A stretch of DNA of 64,000 nt from an uncultured Flavobacteriaceae bacterium (GTDB taxonomy: Bacteria; Bacteroidota; Bacteroidia; Flavobacteriales; Flavobacteriaceae), in assembly GCA_938092005.1 (NCBI GenBank), contig CALKOU010000005.1, positions 62,001 through 126,000 on the forward strand. Direction: 5' to 3'. The position numbers and the translations under genes were made by a program. The notes under the pieces are model-generated. The model had not been told where the DNA came from. It saw only the letters and a list, made by a program, of their open reading frames with translations, and ran no database searches. This document shows, piece by piece, positions 42,933 through 51,887 of this stretch. The first letter of the stretch is position 1. The number at the start of each line of letters is the position of its first letter.

Positions 42933-43856
42933 TTATGATACTGTTCGCAAACGTTCTAATTTGTGTAATTGAGACAGAAATGTTTGCTTTTCGGCATGCT
43001 CTAAGCCTTCTGTTCCCATGGCGCCTACGCAAATAGATGCGGCAGCTGTACCATGTAAAATTCCTTGTTTTATTGAAATAGCCGACAGTTGATCGTGTGC
43101 AGCCAAATAACCCGACAAACCTCCTGCAAAGCTATCCCCTGCACCCGTAGGGTCGATTACCTCTTGCAGCGGTAATGCAGGCGCATAAAAGGGGTGGTCT
43201 TGATAAAACAACAAAGCGCCGTGTTCCCCCTTTTTAATGATAACATATTCTGGCCCCAGTTCGTGTATTGCTTTGGCAGCTGAAACCAGGTTTGTTTTAC
43301 CGCTTAACTGTAAGGCCTCTTCATCGTTAATTGTAATGACATCTATGTGTTTGATTACATCTAATAATTTTGGCATGGCAATATCCATCCAAAAATTCAT
43401 GGTATCAAGAAGCACTACCCTATCTGAGTTAGGCACCAGCTGATCCAACACCTTTTGTTGGACAGCAGGGTCAAGGTTGCCAAGCATTACAACAGATGCG
43501 TCTTTAAAATGATCGGGGACAACAGGGTCAAAATCAGCCAACACATTCAGCTGCGTGTCAAGCGTATCGCGCTTGTTCATGTTGTCGTGGTACTTGCCTT
43601 TCCAGTAAAAGGAATTTTGCCCCGAAACCTTGGTAACACCAGACAAGTCAATGTTTCGTTCCGTTAGGAGCGAGGTGTACTGGTCTGTAAAGTCATCGCC
43701 AATCACCGAAACGATTCCGATTTCTGCTGCAGCATATGAAGCCGCAAGTCCAATATAAGTGCCTGCTCCTCCTAAAATTTTTCCCGATGCTTGCGTTGGT
43801 GTAATGATTTCATCAAAGGCCATCGTGCCTACAATGAGTAGCTTGTTGTTTTTCAT
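42933..43856 (-). CDS. PfkB family sugar/nucleoside kinase
   Basis: 307 residues. The ribokinase/PfkB fold is shown by the N-terminal ILGGAGTYIGLAASYA and the C-terminal ATP/anion-hole signature DPTGAGDSFAGGLSGYLA with the catalytic Asp. Substrates in the family include ribose, adenosine and fructose phosphates. Its start overlaps the end of rnhA by four bases, and purN is next, so a nucleoside or ribose substrate is plausible but unproven. Confidence 0.88.
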   Translation of the reverse strand: MKNNKLLIVGTMAFDEIITPTQASGKILGGAGTYIGLAASYAAAEIGIVSVIGDDFTDQYTSLLTERNIDLSGVTKVSGQNSFYWKGKYHDNMNKRDTLDTQLNVLADFDPVVPDHFKDASVVMLGNLDPAVQQKVLDQLVPNSDRVVLLDTMNFWMDIAMPKLLDVIKHIDVITINDEEALQLSGKTNLVSAAKAIHELGPEYVIIKKGEHGALLFYQDHPFYAPALPLQEVIDPTGAGDSFAGGLSGYLAAHDQLSAISIKQGILHGTAAASICVGAMGTEGLEHAEKQTFLSQLHKLERLRTVS

Positions 43857-44320
43857 GCCGTTTGTGGTTTATATCCTGTATCTTCTTTTTTGTTTGGTTG
43901 CTTTGCCGCTCCCACAGCCAAGGCATCGCATCTTTCGTTTTGTGGATGCTGGTTGTGTCCTTTAATCCATTTTATCCGCACATGATGCTTTCTGAAAATG
44001 ATTAAAAAGCGGTTCCACAAATCTTGGTTTTTTTGTTTTTTAAATCCTTCTTTTTCCCAACGAAAAACCCATTTTTTTTCAACAGCATCACACACGTATT
44101 TCGAATCCGTGAAAACCGTTACGTTCAGTGGTGCTTCTTTTAACAACTCTAACCCAACGATTACCGCCATCAACTCCATTCGGTTATTTGTCGTGTGCTT
44201 AAATCCCGCTGCGTATTCTTTTTTATACGCTGTCCCTGGGAGTTCCAAAATAAGACCGTAGCCTCCTGGCCCGGGGTTTCCAAGAGCCGATCCATCTGTG
44301 AATATGTGGACTTCTTTCAT
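43853..44320 (-). CDS. rnhA: Ribonuclease HI
   Basis: 155 residues. Cleaves RNA in RNA-DNA hybrids. The metal-binding carboxylates are in order: FTDGSALGNPG (Asp9), NNRMELMAV (Glu), FTDSKYV (Asp) and NERCDALA (Asp). The basic region EKEGFKKQKNQDLWNRF is typical of type HI. It overlaps purN upstream and the PfkB kinase downstream by four bases each, so translational coupling is likely. Confidence 0.95.
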   Translation of the reverse strand: MKEVHIFTDGSALGNPGPGGYGLILELPGTAYKKEYAAGFKHTTNNRMELMAVIVGLELLKEAPLNVTVFTDSKYVCDAVEKKWVFRWEKEGFKKQKNQDLWNRFLIIFRKHHVRIKWIKGHNQHPQNERCDALAVGAAKQPNKKEDTGYKPQTA

Positions 44321-44880
44321 CCTTGGTTTAGCAATTGATGAATTTGCGGAGCAAAGTGTTCATGCTCCAATAGGTGCGTCTTTTGCGCCACTTCAGCAAC
44401 AGTATCTGTTGGGTTTAGGCTTGTTTTTGTTTGAAATATTACGGCCCCTTCGTCATAATGCTCGTTCACATAATGAATAGTAATGCCTGTTTCGCGCTCG
44501 TTATGGTTAACAATTGCTTCAAAAACGTGGTTGCCATACATGCCTTTTCCGCCATACTTGGGCAGTAATGAGGGGTGTATGTTAATTATTTTGTTGGGGA
44601 ATGCTTCTAAAAAAGAGGGGGGGATTTTCCACAGAAATCCAGCAAGAACAATCAAAGATGGGGCTGCTGTTTTGAGCTCCTCTAATACGTCTTTTTCAAA
44701 AGCACTACGCTCAAAAACTCGGGTAGATACCCCGTACTTTGCTGCGCGGTCTAGCACCCCAGCATGAATATTATTACAATAAATTTTGGTTACAGCTGCT
44801 GTGTCAACAGCATTAAAATACGAGATTATTTTTTCCGCATTTGTGCCTGAACCAGAGGCAAAAACTACTATTGATTTCAA
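44317..44880 (-). CDS. purN: Phosphoribosylglycinamide formyltransferase
   Basis: 187 residues. PurN uses formyl-tetrahydrofolate to formylate GAR in purine synthesis. Conserved strings: FASGSGTNAEKII (phosphate loop), NIHPSLLPKYGGKGMYG with the catalytic His, and TGITIHYVNEHYDEGAVIFQ with the Asp. First gene of a four-gene minus-strand unit; divergent from acpP. Confidence 0.95.
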   Translation of the reverse strand: MKSIVVFASGSGTNAEKIISYFNAVDTAAVTKIYCNNIHAGVLDRAAKYGVSTRVFERSAFEKDVLEELKTAAPSLIVLAGFLWKIPPSFLEAFPNKIINIHPSLLPKYGGKGMYGNHVFEAIVNHNERETGITIHYVNEHYDEGAVIFQTKTSLNPTDTVAEVAQKTHLLEHEHFAPQIHQLLNQG

Positions 44881-44963
44881 AATATAACGTGCCTTTTTGC
44901 AAAGCTACGCAATAATAATTGCTTTGGTGGTAAAGCAAAAATGTGCTTTATTTCGAAAAAAGA

Positions 44964-44993
44964 TTTGTGTGCATGAAAGTTTTTCTATTTTTG
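44964..44993 (+). promoter_or_regulatory. Promoter of acpP
   Basis: TTTG (44964-44967), 18-base spacer, TATTTTTG (44986-44993): a good match to the Bacteroidetes consensus, 23 bases before the acpP ATG. It also shows that the longer reading frame from 44897 is not the real start. Confidence 0.7.
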
Positions 44994-45016
44994 TCCAAAA
45001 TATTAAAACCAAAATT

Positions 45017-45250
45017 ATGTCTGATATTGCATCACGTGTAAAAGCCATTATTGTAGATAAACTAGGAGTTGACGAAAATGAAGTAGTCACGGAGGCTAGC
45101 TTTACTAACGACTTAGGCGCAGACTCTTTAGACACGGTAGAACTTATTATGGAGTTCGAAAAAGAATTTGATATTCAAATTCCAGACGACCAAGCAGAAA
45201 ACATTGCTACTGTTGGTCAAGCTGTACAGTATATAGAAGGAAGTAAATAA
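45017..45250 (+). CDS. acpP: Acyl carrier protein
   Basis: 77 residues, acidic. The phosphopantetheine attachment Ser is in [12 protein letters not shown]. It carries growing fatty acids to the synthase enzymes. Start ATG at 45017 gives [13 protein letters not shown], the usual N-terminus. fabF follows nine bases after the stop. Confidence 0.97.
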   Translation: MSDIASRVKAIIVDKLGVDENEVVTEASFTNDLGADSLDTVELIMEFEKEFDIQIPDDQAENIATVGQAVQYIEGSK

Positions 45251-45259
45251 TCATTTTTC

Positions 45260-46510
45260 ATGGATAGGCGGCGAGTTGTCGTTACCGGAATTGGGGCGTT
45301 AACCCCAATTGGAAATACAAAAGATGCGTACTGGGAGGGGCTTGTCTCTGGAACCAGTGGAGCAGCTACTATTTCCTGTTTTGATGCGTCCATGTTTAAG
45401 ACACAATTTGCTTGTGAGCTAAAAAACTTTGACCCTCAGGCGCATTTTGATCGTAAAGAAGTTCGTAAGATGGATCGCTTTACGCAATATGCTATGGTGG
45501 CCGCAGACGAAGCTGTTCATGATGCCGATATTAACCTTGACACGATTGATAAATCGAGAGTTGGGGTAATTTGGGGATCTGGTATTGGTGGTTTGGAAAC
45601 TTTCCAAAACGAAGTGTTAAACTTCGCAAGCGGAAATGGCACACCACGATTCAATCCTTTCTTCATTCCTAAAATGATTGCTGACATCGCGCCCGGTATG
45701 ATTTCAATCAAATACGGGTTTCGTGGGCCAAACTTTGCAACCGTTTCTGCCTGCGCATCTTCTGCTAATGCCATTATTGACGCGCTAAACTACATTCGTT
45801 TAGGGTATGCCGACGTTATGGTTACTGGAGGTTCAGAAGCAGGGGTGGCTAAGGCAAGTATTGGCGGGTTTAATGCCTTGCATGCGCTATCGACCCGAAA
45901 TGACGATCCAGCAACAGCCTCACGTCCTTTTGATAAAGATCGAGATGGTTTTGTCATGGGCGAAGGAGCGGGGGCCTTAATTCTTGAGAGCTTAGAACAT
46001 GCCCAAAAAAGAGGCGCTACCATTTATGCCGAAGTTACTGGGGGTGGCCTTTCAGCCGACGCGCATCACATAACGGCACCTCACCCCGAGGGGCTTGGCG
46101 CCATTAGCGTGATGGAAAATTGTATTGCCGATGCAGGCGTAAAAGCCTCAGATATTGATGCTGTTAACATGCACGGTACGTCTACTCCTTTGGGTGATGT
46201 TGCAGAAACTAAAGCGCTCAAAGACGTTTTTGGAGAACATCTTTACTCCATGAACATCAACTCCACAAAATCAATGACAGGCCACTTGTTAGGTGCTGCA
46301 GGAGCTGTTGAAGCCATTTCTTCTATTTTGAGTATCAAGCACGGCATTGTGCCGCCAACAATCAACCACAAAACGGCCGACGAAAATATTGACCCTAAAA
46401 TCAACTTTACCTTTAATACCGCGCAAAAAAGAGATGTGTCTATTGCCATGAGTAACACCTTTGGCTTCGGAGGACACAACGCTTGTATTATGTTCGCAAA
46501 AATGGACTGA
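45260..46510 (+). CDS. fabF: Beta-ketoacyl-ACP synthase II
   Basis: 416 residues. FabF extends acyl-ACP with malonyl-ACP. The catalytic Cys is in VSACASSANAI, the two His in MHGTSTPLGD and GHLLGAAGAVEA. The N-terminus RRVVVTGIGALTPIGN is typical. It lies between acpP and rnc; the rnc ATG follows one base after the fabF stop, so acpP-fabF-rnc are one unit. Confidence 0.97.
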   Translation: MDRRRVVVTGIGALTPIGNTKDAYWEGLVSGTSGAATISCFDASMFKTQFACELKNFDPQAHFDRKEVRKMDRFTQYAMVAADEAVHDADINLDTIDKSRVGVIWGSGIGGLETFQNEVLNFASGNGTPRFNPFFIPKMIADIAPGMISIKYGFRGPNFATVSACASSANAIIDALNYIRLGYADVMVTGGSEAGVAKASIGGFNALHALSTRNDDPATASRPFDKDRDGFVMGEGAGALILESLEHAQKRGATIYAEVTGGGLSADAHHITAPHPEGLGAISVMENCIADAGVKASDIDAVNMHGTSTPLGDVAETKALKDVFGEHLYSMNINSTKSMTGHLLGAAGAVEAISSILSIKHGIVPPTINHKTADENIDPKINFTFNTAQKRDVSIAMSNTFGFGGHNACIMFAKMD

Positions 46511-46511
46511 T

Positions 46512-47261
46512 ATGAGACTTCAACGGTTTTTGCGGTCTAATACGTCCAATAAGCAAGAACCGCTATTTGCTATTGTCAAAAACATTACGGGCGTTTCTCC
46601 AAACGATTTATCGCTGTACAAACGTGTTTTTACGCACACCTCTATGGAGGAAACAGACGCTAGTGGTAAAAAAATAAACTACGAACGATTGGAATTTTTG
46701 GGAGACGCCGTGCTCAATACCATTATAGCTGCTTATTTGTTCGATTCGCTGCCACAAAACAGCGAAGGCTCGTTAACCCTTATGCGTTCTAAAATCGTTC
46801 GTCGTGATTTTTTAAATACTGTCGGTGAGCATTTAGGGCTCATTGATCATTTAGCTTCCAACGTGCCACAAAAAAACTATGGGTCAAACGTACATGGAAA
46901 CTTGTTTGAAGCGCTCGTTGGGGCGCTTTATTTGGACCTTGGGTTTGAACGCTGCTCACAATTTGTGTTTAATCATATGATTACTCCCTTTGTTGATTTG
47001 GATAAACTTCAGCATAAAGTACTGAGTTACAAGAGTTTGTTGGTAGACTGGTTCCAAAAAAAACGCCTGCGTTATTCCTTTGAAGTCGCTCTAGACAATG
47101 GGACCGAGAATATTAATCATTACAGCGCTAAACTTTTGATTGACGGCAAGGTAGTGGCAAAAGCAAGGGCGAAAAATAAAAAAAGAGCGGTAGAAAAGGT
47201 CTCCAAGCGCGCATATTTTAAGTTTCAAGACAACATCCATTCCATACAAAGCAAACATTAA
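46512..47261 (+). CDS. rnc: Ribonuclease III
   Basis: 249 residues. Cuts double-stranded RNA in rRNA processing and regulation. The catalytic signature ERLEFLGDAVLN is intact, with a second acidic site at GNLFEALVGALYLD; a C-terminal double-stranded-RNA-binding domain covers about 175-240 (AKARAKNKKRAVEKVSKRA). The ATG at 46512 is chosen; the open frame extends upstream into fabF. The ~20-residue leader before the RNase III core is common in Bacteroidetes. Confidence 0.95.
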   Translation: MRLQRFLRSNTSNKQEPLFAIVKNITGVSPNDLSLYKRVFTHTSMEETDASGKKINYERLEFLGDAVLNTIIAAYLFDSLPQNSEGSLTLMRSKIVRRDFLNTVGEHLGLIDHLASNVPQKNYGSNVHGNLFEALVGALYLDLGFERCSQFVFNHMITPFVDLDKLQHKVLSYKSLLVDWFQKKRLRYSFEVALDNGTENINHYSAKLLIDGKVVAKARAKNKKRAVEKVSKRAYFKFQDNIHSIQSKH

Positions 47262-47326
47262 AAAAACATTACCCCTATGTTTTGGCAGTGGGTGTACTGT
47301 TTTTGTCCTTATCTTAGCTGACTTAT

Positions 47327-47773
47327 ATGGTAACACACACGCTTGATTTAGCGCCAATTACATATGACCAAGATGTTCTTTGTGTAACAACTGTATTGCC
47401 CTCCTATCTGTTTGTTTTTCATCTAAACCGGATCCTAGGGCTCTCACTTACTCGAAGCCGCGAAGACCTGTTGGGAAATACCGCTACAAAAACATTTGCT
47501 GTTTATGAATACACTTGTGATGTAATGCAGCAATCGTGGCGCGTTGTAGAAAACAAGCATATCGCCACAGAAACCACTGTAGGCGGTGGGCTTTTTAACG
47601 AAACCGAAAAACAAACGCTTTTGTTCGCGCAGCTTACGCAAGCCGATTTGTTGGTTTGTGCGCATGAGCTTACAGAAGAAATGATTCAAAAAATTAAATC
47701 GATTGGGCGTGTTATTTCGTGTTACCAACTACCAAAACAACTAAACTATATCAAAGAGAAATTGACTTTTTAA
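47327..47773 (+). CDS. IPExxxVDY family protein
   Basis: 148 residues, a family of unknown function that commonly stands between rnc and pyk in Flavobacteriia, as here. The conserved SYLFVFHLNRILGLSLTR block is present. The C-terminal IPExxxVDY motif that names the family is degenerate: the matching place reads LPKQLNYI. pyk starts three bases after the stop. Confidence 0.8.
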   Translation: MVTHTLDLAPITYDQDVLCVTTVLPSYLFVFHLNRILGLSLTRSREDLLGNTATKTFAVYEYTCDVMQQSWRVVENKHIATETTVGGGLFNETEKQTLLFAQLTQADLLVCAHELTEEMIQKIKSIGRVISCYQLPKQLNYIKEKLTF

Positions 47774-47775
47774 CC

Positions 47776-49203
47776 ATGAAAAAAATTAAAAAAACCAAAA
47801 TTGTAGCAACGCTAGGGCCCGCGTGTTCTTCCAAGGAAACAATAAAAGCCATGATGGAAAATGGAGTGAACGTATTTCGCGTAAACTTTTCACACGCAGA
47901 CCATGAAGATGTTGCAAGCCGAATCCAACTTGTCCGAGAACTAAATATAGAATTAGGATTTCATGTAGCTGTTTTAGCCGATCTACAAGGGCCAAAGCTG
48001 CGTGTGGGGAAAATGGCGCCCAACACCCTTGTTGAAAAAGACCAAATAGTTCGATTTACTACAGAAAAAGTGGGCGAAGGAACGGCAGATGCCATTTATA
48101 TGAATTACCAGCAATTTCCACAAGACGTTAGTGCTGGTGAGCGTATTCTGTTAGACGACGGAAAGCTGATTTTTGAAGTCGTTGAAACCGATCAAAAATC
48201 AGAAGTCAAAGCGCGTGTAATACAAGGAGGGGAACTAAAGTCCAAAAAGGGAGTAAACTTACCAAACACCAATATTTCTTTGCCAGCACTTACGGAAAAA
48301 GACATCAAGGATGCCATATTTGCTATTGAACAAGACGTAGACTGGATCGCGCTTTCTTTTGTGCGACACAAACAAGATATCGAAGACTTGCGCAAGCTTA
48401 TAAAAAAACATGGGAAATATGATATTCCTATCGTTTCCAAAATTGAAAAGCCAGAGGCGCTAACCAACATAGAAGAAATTGTTAAAGCAAGTAACGGACT
48501 AATGGTAGCTCGTGGAGATTTAGGGGTAGAAGTGCCTGCAGAAGAAGTGCCAATTGTACAAAAAGAATTGGTACAACACGCCAAGCTAGCTCGTATTCCT
48601 GTTATTGTGGCTACGCAAATGATGGAATCCATGATCGACGGTCTAACACCAACACGTGCCGAAGTGAACGATGTTGCTAACTCCGTAATGGACGGAGCCG
48701 ATGCTGTGATGCTTTCGGGTGAAACATCCGTAGGGAAATATCCTGTTGAAGTCATTCAAACCATGAGACGAATTGTCGTAAGCGTTGAAAACTCATCCCT
48801 TATTCAAGTTCCGCGCAAAGCTCCTAAAAACAAAAACGAACGTTTTGTGACCAAGTCTGTTTGTTATCACGGGGCAACTATGGCAGACGAAATTGATGCA
48901 AAAGCCATTTGTACCCTCACCAATAGTGGCTACACGGCTTATCAAATATCTGCCTGGCGACCAAGCGCATCTATTTTGGTGTTTACGTCAAACCCGCGTA
49001 TTCTGGCGCAGCTTAACTTGCTATGGGGCGTTAAAGGTCGGTTGTATGAAGGTACTGGTTCAACAGATGATACCGTGAAAGAAGTTAACGCAATGGCAAA
49101 GGAAAGAGGTTATGTTCAAGAAGGGGATTTGATTATCAACTTAGTGGCCATGCCCGTTGCAGACCGTGGTATGGTAAATACACTGCGGGTTTCTATGACC
49201 TAA
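47776..49203 (+). CDS. pyk: Pyruvate kinase
   Basis: 475 residues. Makes ATP and pyruvate from phosphoenolpyruvate. The N-terminal KTKIVATLGPACSS, the active-site strand VSKIEKPEALTNI (catalytic Lys), MVARGDLGVEVPAEEVP and ATQMMESMIDGLTPTRAEV are all present. The ATG at 47776 is preferred over longer frames that overlap the previous gene. Meets dinB tail to tail with a four-base overlap. Confidence 0.97.
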   Translation: MKKIKKTKIVATLGPACSSKETIKAMMENGVNVFRVNFSHADHEDVASRIQLVRELNIELGFHVAVLADLQGPKLRVGKMAPNTLVEKDQIVRFTTEKVGEGTADAIYMNYQQFPQDVSAGERILLDDGKLIFEVVETDQKSEVKARVIQGGELKSKKGVNLPNTNISLPALTEKDIKDAIFAIEQDVDWIALSFVRHKQDIEDLRKLIKKHGKYDIPIVSKIEKPEALTNIEEIVKASNGLMVARGDLGVEVPAEEVPIVQKELVQHAKLARIPVIVATQMMESMIDGLTPTRAEVNDVANSVMDGADAVMLSGETSVGKYPVEVIQTMRRIVVSVENSSLIQVPRKAPKNKNERFVTKSVCYHGATMADEIDAKAICTLTNSGYTAYQISAWRPSASILVFTSNPRILAQLNLLWGVKGRLYEGTGSTDDTVKEVNAMAKERGYVQEGDLIINLVAMPVADRGMVNTLRVSMT

Positions 49204-50285
49204 AAAAGCAGTTTCAATTGCTCTTCCATTGGCGGAGATTGTTGTTGTTTTTCAGATTTGAAATTTGAAAGCGAAACACCCAACAGCCGTACAGAGTCTT
49301 GTAGCTTTTCTTGATACAGCAGTTTTTTAGCTTCTTCTAGTATCAAGCTACCATCTGAAATGTAAAACGGTATGGTTTTGCTGCGTGTTTGCGTTACAAA
49401 ATCCGCGTACTTGATTTTGAGTGTAACGGTTTTGCCCGCTACTTTTTTCTTGCCCATGCGTTTTTGAAGTGCTGCTACAATTTCTTGGAGGCGTTCTTCC
49501 ATATAAATTTCGCTCGATAAGTTTTTGGTAAACGTGCGTTCTGCGCCAACCGATTTTGCTATGCGTGTGGGCTTTACCTCGCTGGTGTGAATGCCCCTAA
49601 CCACATGATAATAGTAGCCTCCCGACTTCCCAAACTTTTCAGTAAGCGCGTCTAGGGAACGCTTTTTTAAATCTGCTCCTGTGTAAATTCCCAAGCGATA
49701 CATTTTGTCTGCTGTTACCTTTCCAATTCCGTGAAACTTCCGAATATCCAACACCTCTAAAAACGACAGTACCTCCTCTGGAGGAATGGTTTTTTGCCCG
49801 TTAGGCTTGTTGTAGTCGCTTGCCACTTTGGCTAAAAATTTATTAATCGATATTCCTGCTGAAGCTGTGAGCTTTGTTTTTGCCTGAATTTTTTCTCGAA
49901 TTTCTTCCGCTATTTGCGTAGCGGAAATCATCCCTTTTTTGTTTTGTGTTACGTCTAAATAGGCCTCGTCTAAGGACAGCGGCTCCACCAAATCGGTGTA
50001 TTGATGAAAAATCTCGCGTATCTGTCCGGACACTTCTCGATAGCGCGCCCCATTTGAAGGGACAAAAATCAACTCTGGGCAAAGCTTTTTGGCTTGCCTG
50101 CCCGACATGGCACTGCGCACCCCAAACGGTCGCGCTTCGTAGCTGGCGGCTGCCACAACACCTCGCTCCGATCCGCCCCCAACAGCAATCGGTTTGCCAC
50201 GCAGTTCAGGGTTGTCTAGTTGCTCCACAGAAGCAAAAAAAGCATCCATATCTATGTGTACAATTTTTCGAATTGGAAAATCCAT
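49200..50285 (-). CDS. dinB: DNA polymerase IV (Y family)
   Basis: 361 residues. A translesion polymerase. Catalytic motifs: IDMDAFFASVEQ and PLSLDEAYLDVT; the fingers string VAAASYEARPFGVRSAM; the thumb helix-hairpin-helix IRKFHGIGKVTADKM; and the little-finger domain at the C-terminus. The final segment MEEQLKLLF resembles a beta-clamp-binding peptide. Diverges from rbfA. Confidence 0.96.
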   Translation of the reverse strand: MDFPIRKIVHIDMDAFFASVEQLDNPELRGKPIAVGGGSERGVVAAASYEARPFGVRSAMSGRQAKKLCPELIFVPSNGARYREVSGQIREIFHQYTDLVEPLSLDEAYLDVTQNKKGMISATQIAEEIREKIQAKTKLTASAGISINKFLAKVASDYNKPNGQKTIPPEEVLSFLEVLDIRKFHGIGKVTADKMYRLGIYTGADLKKRSLDALTEKFGKSGGYYYHVVRGIHTSEVKPTRIAKSVGAERTFTKNLSSEIYMEERLQEIVAALQKRMGKKKVAGKTVTLKIKYADFVTQTRSKTIPFYISDGSLILEEAKKLLYQEKLQDSVRLLGVSLSNFKSEKQQQSPPMEEQLKLLF

Positions 50286-50317
50286 ATGTAAAAATACAGG
50301 TTTGGCTACGTTATTAG

Positions 50318-50325
50318 TACTTTTG
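50318..50325 (+). promoter_or_regulatory. TANNTTTG -7 box of rbfA
   Basis: TACTTTTG, four bases before the ATG at 50330; the transcript should be leaderless or nearly so. Confidence 0.45.
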
Positions 50326-50329
50326 ATCT

Positions 50330-50689
50330 ATGGAAACACAACGACAGAAGAAAATTAACGCCCTTTTACAACAAGAAATTACAGCACTGCTGCAGGGCGC
50401 AATCCGTACTCAAGGTGTTAAAAACCTAATCCTCTCTGTCTCAAAGGTTGCAATAACCGTTGATCTCAGCGTTGCCAAAGTATACCTGTCTATTTTTCCT
50501 GCCAATAAGGCTGCAGAAACCTTAGCAGGAATTAAAGAAAACAAACAAGTGCTCAAGCATGACTTGGCACAGCGCCTTCGCAATGACTTGCGCAAAGTTC
50601 CAAGTCTGGCTTTTTATCTCGATGATTCGTTGGCGTATATTGAAGGTATTGAAGACTCGCTCAAACGCAAAAAAAACCCCTTGAAATAA
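50330..50689 (+). CDS. rbfA: 30S ribosome-binding factor A
   Basis: 119 residues with the KH-like RbfA fold (ETQRQKKINALLQQEITALL, ITVDLSVAKVYLSIFP, LRNDLRKVPSLAFYLDDSL). Needed for late 16S rRNA processing. The ABC permease gene starts four bases after its stop, the usual flavobacterial order. Confidence 0.93.
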   Translation: METQRQKKINALLQQEITALLQGAIRTQGVKNLILSVSKVAITVDLSVAKVYLSIFPANKAAETLAGIKENKQVLKHDLAQRLRNDLRKVPSLAFYLDDSLAYIEGIEDSLKRKKNPLK

Positions 50690-50693
50690 CCCC

Positions 50694-51887
50694 ATGCGCT
50701 TTACTCGCCTACTTGCTTTGCGCTACACCTTTGGCTTACGAAAAAAAGGAGCTGTAACGCTTATTAGTCGGTTTGCCGCTTTTGTTATTGGTGTTGCGGT
50801 GTTTGCATTTTTTGTAGTGCTATCCGTTTTTGGAGGGCTTCGCGAGTTTGGGCTGCAGTTTACGCATGCCTTTGATCCCGATATTTTTATCGAATCTGCA
50901 TCAAGTGGGCGGTTTAGTCTCAACGACAGCAGACTCAAGGCAATTCAAAACCATCCCGACGTTACTCTTATATCGGCAACGCTTTCACAAGAAATGATGC
51001 TCCGTTTCGAAGATCGTACTGCTTTTGCTAATATGGTGGGGGTAGACAGCCTATTTGCTAGCGTTGTGGAAGGAGAAACCATGGTGGGCGAATGGGTACA
51101 ACCCAACGCTTACGATCTTGTATTGGGTATTGGTGTGCTCTCACAACTGGACGGCGCAGCCTACAGCCACCCCGAAGGCGTAACCATGCTCGTGCCCAAC
51201 ACTCGTGGTACAAGCGTTTTAAACCAACAGCCCTTTCGTGCTCAAACAGCCGTTGTACGCGGGGTGTTTCAATTAGGTGAAACGGTTGACGAAACAACAG
51301 CTTTTGCGCCACTTGCGATGGTGCAAGAAATCTTGCAAACATCAGCAGATCAAGTTGCTGCACTCTATGTAAAACTGCAGCCCAATGCAGATCCAACTGC
51401 TGTACAACACCGGCTCCAAACGGCTTTAAGCAACGACTATCTTGTCAAAACAAAAGCGGAGCTTAACCCTGCCCTCTACAAAATGTTGCAAACCGAACGA
51501 TTAGCTGTCATTGCCATCTTAACCCTTGTTGTGCTTATTGCTCTCTTTAACGTTGTTGGAGCTATTATCATGACGCTACTCGAAAAGAAAAGCAACATCA
51601 AAACACTGCATCAGCTAGGCGCGCCAAAACCTTCGTTGCGTCGCGTTTTCTTTTTACAAGGACTGCTATTAAGTGGCTCCGGAGGCGGTGTCGGGTTGTT
51701 ACTCGGGGTGTGGATGGTGTGGGCACAAAAGGCCTTTTCAATATTTTATGTCCCTGGCTCAGCGCTTCCCTATCCTGTGGCGCTAGAATGGTCTTCGTTT
51801 TGGACCGTTTTGCTTGTTGTGGGTAGCTTGACTACAGTAGTAGCTTGGTTAACTTCTGCGGTGGTAAAAAGGGTTGTTACTAAATAG
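50694..51887 (+). CDS. ABC transporter permease (FtsX/LolC type)
   Basis: 397 residues. One N-terminal membrane helix (ISRFAAFVIGVAVFAFFVVLS), a large periplasmic MacB-PCD-like domain (about 55-250), then three helices at the C-terminus with the FtsX domain (NVVGAIIMTLLEKKSNIKTL, QLGAPKPSLRRVFFLQG). This is the LolC/LolE architecture for lipoprotein release. No ATPase gene adjoins it here. Ends with an eight-base overlap with convergent dusB. Confidence 0.88.
   Translation: MRFTRLLALRYTFGLRKKGAVTLISRFAAFVIGVAVFAFFVVLSVFGGLREFGLQFTHAFDPDIFIESASSGRFSLNDSRLKAIQNHPDVTLISATLSQEMMLRFEDRTAFANMVGVDSLFASVVEGETMVGEWVQPNAYDLVLGIGVLSQLDGAAYSHPEGVTMLVPNTRGTSVLNQQPFRAQTAVVRGVFQLGETVDETTAFAPLAMVQEILQTSADQVAALYVKLQPNADPTAVQHRLQTALSNDYLVKTKAELNPALYKMLQTERLAVIAILTLVVLIALFNVVGAIIMTLLEKKSNIKTLHQLGAPKPSLRRVFFLQGLLLSGSGGGVGLLLGVWMVWAQKAFSIFYVPGSALPYPVALEWSSFWTVLLVVGSLTTVVAWLTSAVVKRVVTK

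Noticed and set aside
44897-45016. N-terminal extension of acyl carrier protein
   Set aside because: A well-spaced promoter lies within this stretch, and the family N-terminus begins at the ATG at 45017.
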